Assembly: GCA_003508565.1 (NCBI GenBank)
Contig: DNUI01000275.1
Coordinates: forward strand, 1 to 10,946
Reading direction: 5' to 3'
Origin: Syntrophaceae bacterium
GTDB lineage: Bacteria > Desulfobacterota > Syntrophia > Syntrophales > UBA2185
DNA length: 10,946 nucleotides
Below the pieces are notes generated by a model. It had not been told where the DNA came from and did no database searches. It saw only the letters and a program-made list of their open reading frames with translations. Positions 7,462 to 10,946 of the stretch are shown one piece after another (position 1 is the stretch's first letter; every line of letters starts with the position of its first letter). A program made the translations under genes and the position numbers.

Positions 7462-7499
7462 TAAAAAAGACAAAAAGTATCTTTCCCCTTGATGGGAAA
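7462..7499 (-). terminator. Possible rho-independent terminator downstream of purM
   Basis: On the minus strand TTTCCC (7499-7494) pairs with GGGAAA (7487-7482) across a 6-nt loop, followed by a T-rich tract with runs of five and six T (ending near 7462). It lies about 150 nt after the purM stop and before the FAD oxidoreductase gene. The stem is only six pairs, so it may be leaky or let purM transcripts reach the next gene. Confidence 0.4.
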
Positions 7500-7516
7500 C
7501 CTTGGGTAAGACTGTG

Positions 7517-7542
7517 ATAACTATTACACTACGGTGAGTTAT
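7517..7542. repeat. Inverted repeat with a UACG-type tetraloop in the purM / FAD-oxidoreductase gap
   Basis: ATAACT (7517-7522) pairs with AGTTAT (7537-7542); inside, CAC (7527-7529) pairs with GTG (7534-7536) around TACG. Four unpaired bases (ATTA) bulge on one side. Read as plus-strand RNA the tip is C(UACG)G, a stable UNCG-class loop, but no plus-strand gene is known here. On the minus strand it lies in the purM 3' region. Function unknown. Confidence 0.35.
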
Positions 7543-7651
7543 ATTCTCCCTTCATGTAATAAAGAAGAACCCTTTCATTCACTCTGTTGTCAATGCTGAA
7601 ATTAAGATTTGAACTAATTCCGGAAACAGGGACGCCGATGATAATTTTCTA

Positions 7652-8704
7652 TTATCTGCGTTCAATAAATGATATTGATGGCTCAACTTTGTCTCTTTGT
7701 TCAATGAAACCAATAGAGAATGCCTTTTCTCCTAACTTCTCGAGGCGTTCCATTATTTCAGGTGTTTCTTTATCTGGAGCGATGACCATCATTCCTATAC
7801 CCATATTAAAAACCCTAAACATTTCTTCATCGTCTATGTTTCCCATTTTTTTGATAACAGTAAAAATTGGAGGAATTTCCCAACTGTCTTTTAGAATAAC
7901 CGCACGGCAAGGGTTAGGAACGATTCGAGGTATGTTATCGATAAAACCGCCGCCAGTAATGTGTACAATGCCTTTGATAGAAAAATTCTTGATCAGATTC
8001 AGAATCGACTTCACGTATATTTTTGTGGGACGAAGAAGCTCCAATCCTACGGAATGACCGAAATCTTCAATCTTTTTATTAATATCAAGCTTCCCCTTTT
8101 CTAACAGAACCTTTCTGGCAAGTGATAAGCCGTTGCTATGTATGCCATTCGATGCGATACCTATAATCTTATCCCTGACTCGAATTTCCGAACCATCGAC
8201 TATTTTATCTGCTTCCACCACACCTACACAAAATCCTGCCAGATCGTATTCATCATCTTTATAAAACGAAGGCATTTCTGCAGTTTCTCCACCAATAAGA
8301 GCACAGCCCGCTTCCCGGCATCCATTCACAATACCCTCTATAATCTTCACGTTTCTGTCTATATTTAGTTTGCCCGTTGCGATGTAGTCAAGGAAGAATA
8401 GAGGTTCTGCGCCCTGTACCACAACATCATTCACAGACATCGCAACAAGATCGGTACCTATAGTATCATGCTTATCCATCAATTGAGAAATCTTTAACTT
8501 CGTTCCCACTCCGTCAGTAGATGAAACGAGTACAGGTTTATTGTAATTTCCTATTTCGAGATGAAATAGTCCACCAAAACCACCGATGGGGCTCATTACT
8601 TCTTTGCGATACGTTGTTTTAATAAGTGGCTTGATCTTCTCCACGAAAATATTAGCAACATCTATATCGACACCGGCATCTTTATAAGAAAATTTTTTTT
8701 GCAT
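7652..8704 (-). CDS. purM: Phosphoribosylformylglycinamidine cyclo-ligase (AIR synthetase) PurM
   Basis: PurM closes the imidazole ring: formylglycinamidine ribonucleotide plus ATP gives aminoimidazole ribonucleotide, the fifth step of de novo purine synthesis, in the cytosol. The 350 residues match the family (about 345 in E. coli). Signatures are SYKDAGVDID at the N-terminus (6-15), STDGVGTK (62-69), MSVNDVVVQGAEPLFFLDY (89-107), GGETAEMP (138-145), IASNGIHSNG (183-192), HITGGGFIDNIPR (248-260) and FNMGIGM (299-305). The frame runs 21 codons further upstream to a TTG at 8767, but those residues are unlike PurM; ATG 8704 gives the standard N-terminus. Its Shine-Dalgarno is weak (GAG seven bases upstream). 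purN, often adjacent to purM, is not here; recG is divergent upstream. The identification is secure. Confidence 0.97.
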   Translation of the reverse strand: MQKKFSYKDAGVDIDVANIFVEKIKPLIKTTYRKEVMSPIGGFGGLFHLEIGNYNKPVLVSSTDGVGTKLKISQLMDKHDTIGTDLVAMSVNDVVVQGAEPLFFLDYIATGKLNIDRNVKIIEGIVNGCREAGCALIGGETAEMPSFYKDDEYDLAGFCVGVVEADKIVDGSEIRVRDKIIGIASNGIHSNGLSLARKVLLEKGKLDINKKIEDFGHSVGLELLRPTKIYVKSILNLIKNFSIKGIVHITGGGFIDNIPRIVPNPCRAVILKDSWEIPPIFTVIKKMGNIDDEEMFRVFNMGIGMMVIAPDKETPEIMERLEKLGEKAFSIGFIEQRDKVEPSISFIERR

Positions 8705-8902
8705 AAAAAGTCTCGAAAAGTTATTGAGATGGCCATAGGCTTTAGCGTAATTTACTAAAAAAGTCAATTCTTTACTTGCGAAAATAATTATTATCTGTTA
8801 ACTGCATACATCCCTCGTAGTTGAAATTATTGAGACCTTATCAAAAAGTGACTTGTTTAAGAGACCCATAAAACTCTTCCGTAATCTCTCTGTCTTAGGT
8901 GA

Positions 8903-8934
8903 AGATCTGAAATCGTTATGAGGGTGGCAGATCT
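8903..8934 (+). promoter_or_regulatory. Leader hairpin just before recG with a Shine-Dalgarno-like loop
   Basis: AGATCTG (8903-8909) and CAGATCT (8928-8934) are exact inverted repeats with an 18-nt loop. The loop holds GAGGGTGG (8920-8927), the only purine-rich ribosome-binding candidate before ATG 8943. From the linear sequence that site is too far (15 bases or more) from the ATG; folding the 3' arm would change the spacing. Whether this helps or limits translation cannot be told by inspection. Confidence 0.4.
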
Positions 8935-8942
8935 ACAACAAT

Positions 8943-10946
8943 ATGGATTCACTAAAAGAAATTATAGAAAAAATTGAAGAGCCTCTTTTGTTTTCATCTA
9001 AAGACTCATATAAATACCTCCCCCTAGTGAAAAATCTAGAAATTACAATTTTGAATTTTTCCCGACAGCTGAGAGCCGTGATAAACATGTATGAAGAGCA
9101 AGATCTCAGACAATCTATATTTAGACAAACAATTGATGCATTCGATGATACTTTCGCAGGTTTTGATAATCTATCATTGCAGGATAAAATTAAACGTTTA
9201 GAAAAAGGAAATCTGATTCTCTATAAGCTTAAAGAGTCTGCTGAGACAGTTTTGCATAATACTTTTGAAATGCGAAGCCAAACGGAGGTTCCCGAAATAA
9301 GAGATGTAAGGTTCAGCTTTGAGAAATTAGCGCTACCAGTGCGTTTTATTAAAGGTGTTGGGCCAAAAATTTCAGCATTATTGGAGAAGAAAGGTTTAAG
9401 AAGCGTTGAGGACATGCTCTACTTTGTCCCGAGAAGATATGAAGATAGGCGTTATGTTAGTGATATCAAATCAGTTACGTATGGCAGCAGAGCAACAGTT
9501 ATTGGAAATATTGTAAAAGCAGATACGAAAATCTACGGGCATAAAAGAGTTTTTGAGGTAACCATAGACGATGGGAGTGGATTGCTTACGGCAAAATGGT
9601 TTAAAGGAAATAATTTATATTTGAAAAGAATATTTAAAAACGGGATGAAAGTCATAATGTCTGGAGAGGTAAGCAGCTACCTCTTCAGCAAGGATATCGT
9701 CCACCCGGATTTTGAGATCATGGATGACAAAGAAGATGGCGATGAAAGTCTGCTTCATTTCAAGAGAATCGTTCCCGTGTATTCAGAGACCGAGGGTCTT
9801 CACCAGAAATACATAAGAAAGATAATGAGTCAGGTAATCGATCGCTATGTACAATATATAGTAAGTCCTATCCCGATGGAAATATGTGAAAAGCGCCATC
9901 TTTATAATATACAAGATGCCCTGAGAAATGTACACTTTCCTACGAAGAATGAAAAAGTAGAGGCATACAATGAAATGCAATCATGGGCTCACCGAAGATT
10001 GATTTATGATGAATTTTTCTTCCTTCAGTTAGGCATAGCCCTCAAAAGAAAGGGAAACATGCTGGATAAGGGAGTATCCTTTAACGTGGGAGGAAAGATT
10101 TCCCAGATATTTTTCAAGATTCTACCCTACAAATTGACGAATGCACAAAAAAGGGTACTTGATGAAATTAATGCCGATATGGAAAAGACAAGCAGTATGA
10201 ACAGACTTCTTCAGGGTGATGTAGGGTCGGGAAAAACTGTTGTGGCTATGGCAGCAATGGTTACGGCGTGTGAGAATGGTTATCAAGCGGCTATCATGGC
10301 ACCGACTGAGATTTTAGCGGAGCAACATTATAATGTTATCAACAATTGGGCTGGTCAGCTTGGATTTAATGTTGTGTTGCTTACCAGTGGTATAAAATCA
10401 AAAGTGAGGAAAGAGATTTACTCAAAGATAGAAAAAAACGATGTCCATATTATAGTCGGCACTCATGCCTTGATTCAGGAAACTGTGAAGTTTGCGAAAC
10501 TCGGGTTGGTCGTAGTTGATGAGCAGCATCGCTTCGGTGTTATACAGAGGGCATCGCTACGGCAGAAAGGGTTAAATCCAGATGTTTTAGTCATGACAGC
10601 CACTCCCATTCCAAGGACGCTCGCCATGACGGTATACGGAGATTTAGACGTTTCAGTGATCGATGAATTCCCTCCTGGAAGAAAAGAAATTAAAACAAAA
10701 GTTTTTGTTGAAGGGCAACGCAACAGAGTTTATGAAATAATACGTGGCGAGATAATAAAGAAAAACCAGGTCTTCATTGTGTATCCCCTCGTTGAAGAAT
10801 CTGAAAATACGGATATGAAAGACGCAACAAAAATGGCGGATCATCTGCAAAAAGACATCTTTCCAGACTTTAAGGTTGGACTTGTCCACGGTCGCATGAA
10901 AAGTAAGGAAAAAGAAGAGGTAATGATAGGTTTCTTAAATAAAGAG
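8943..10946 (+). CDS. recG: ATP-dependent DNA helicase RecG, 3' end outside the window
   Basis: RecG is a superfamily 2 double-stranded-DNA translocase that remodels stalled replication forks and Holliday junctions. From ATG 8943 the frame is open to the window edge (668 codons, no stop). An in-frame TGA at 8919-8921 with no other start codon in between makes this ATG the likely start. About 130 N-terminal residues precede the wedge domain, which begins near VRFIKGVGPK (133-142) and FVPRRYEDR (161-169) and contains an OB fold. The helicase core has motif I GDVGSGKT (425-432), APTEILAEQH, motif II DEQH (526-529), motif III TATPIPRT (552-559) and the start of the second helicase domain with VHGRM (648-652). 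E. coli RecG (693 residues) lacks such an N-terminal extension, which resembles the longer form seen in Thermotoga and some other bacteria. Perhaps 100-150 C-terminal residues are missing. It is divergent from purM. Confidence 0.97.
   Translation, partial: MDSLKEIIEKIEEPLLFSSKDSYKYLPLVKNLEITILNFSRQLRAVINMYEEQDLRQSIFRQTIDAFDDTFAGFDNLSLQDKIKRLEKGNLILYKLKESAETVLHNTFEMRSQTEVPEIRDVRFSFEKLALPVRFIKGVGPKISALLEKKGLRSVEDMLYFVPRRYEDRRYVSDIKSVTYGSRATVIGNIVKADTKIYGHKRVFEVTIDDGSGLLTAKWFKGNNLYLKRIFKNGMKVIMSGEVSSYLFSKDIVHPDFEIMDDKEDGDESLLHFKRIVPVYSETEGLHQKYIRKIMSQVIDRYVQYIVSPIPMEICEKRHLYNIQDALRNVHFPTKNEKVEAYNEMQSWAHRRLIYDEFFFLQLGIALKRKGNMLDKGVSFNVGGKISQIFFKILPYKLTNAQKRVLDEINADMEKTSSMNRLLQGDVGSGKTVVAMAAMVTACENGYQAAIMAPTEILAEQHYNVINNWAGQLGFNVVLLTSGIKSKVRKEIYSKIEKNDVHIIVGTHALIQETVKFAKLGLVVVDEQHRFGVIQRASLRQKGLNPDVLVMTATPIPRTLAMTVYGDLDVSVIDEFPPGRKEIKTKVFVEGQRNRVYEIIRGEIIKKNQVFIVYPLVEESENTDMKDATKMADHLQKDIFPDFKVGLVHGRMKSKEKEEVMIGFLNKE

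Noticed and set aside
7587..8057. 156-codon plus-strand open frame
   Set aside because: It lies antisense within purM, whose motifs are complete; no recognisable domain in the plus frame.
8705..8767. PurM start at TTG 8767
   Set aside because: The extra 21 residues are unlike PurM and the ATG at 8704 reproduces the family N-terminus.
8739..8767. Possible purM promoter on the minus strand, TTGACT (8767-8762) with TAAAGC (8744-8739), 17-bp spacer
   Set aside because: The position is plausible, but the -10 box matches consensus at only three of six bases; too weak to list as a feature.

Overview
This 10.9 kb window is bacterial chromosome with ordinary housekeeping content. By eye it is about 40% GC, with short gaps between genes and no transposase, integrase, phage gene, tRNA, rRNA or CRISPR array. 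A 65-residue ribosomal protein L28 with two CxxC pairs, a pyrophosphate-type phosphofructokinase, a phenylacetate-CoA-ligase-like enzyme and a RecG with a long N-terminal extension together suggest an anaerobic Gram-negative lineage. Desulfobacterota (Deltaproteobacteria)-like fits best, but this is inference; anaerobic Planctomycetes or related phyla are not excluded.

Layout, left to right. The 3' part of a phenylacetate-CoA-ligase-family gene (+, 1-993, cut by the window edge) converges on recJ (-, 1012-2754). Upstream of recJ on the same strand, behind its own promoter and a probable terminator, is rpmB (-, 3041-3238). Divergent from rpmB is a PPi-type 6-phosphofructokinase (+, 3479-4585), whose promoter overlaps a perfect 14-bp palindrome. 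It converges, with a 53-bp gap, on a second phosphofructokinase of the ATP type (-, 4639-5946). That gene is tightly coupled (6-nt gap) behind a CrtI-like FAD oxidoreductase (-, 5953-7404). Next upstream are purM (-, 7652-8704) and, divergent from it, recG (+, 8943 to the right edge, incomplete). No gene-free stretch exceeds 300 bp; the four main gaps (2755-3040, 3239-3478, 7405-7651, 8705-8942) hold promoters, hairpins and leaders.

Functional reading. The central part concerns the fructose-6-phosphate to fructose-1,6-bisphosphate step. One enzyme carries the Asp/Lys signature of reversible PPi-dependent PFKs and the other the Gly signature of ATP-dependent PFKs, so the cell may run this step reversibly on PPi or irreversibly on ATP. 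The ATP-type gene forms a two-gene unit with an uncharacterised FAD protein, the least explained association here. recJ and recG act in recombinational repair and replication-fork rescue, purM in de novo purine synthesis and rpmB in the ribosome. I do not see a convincing new defence, mobile or biosynthetic system. The items most worth pursuing are the PFK pair, the FAD-protein/PFK operon, and the palindrome over the PFK promoter.
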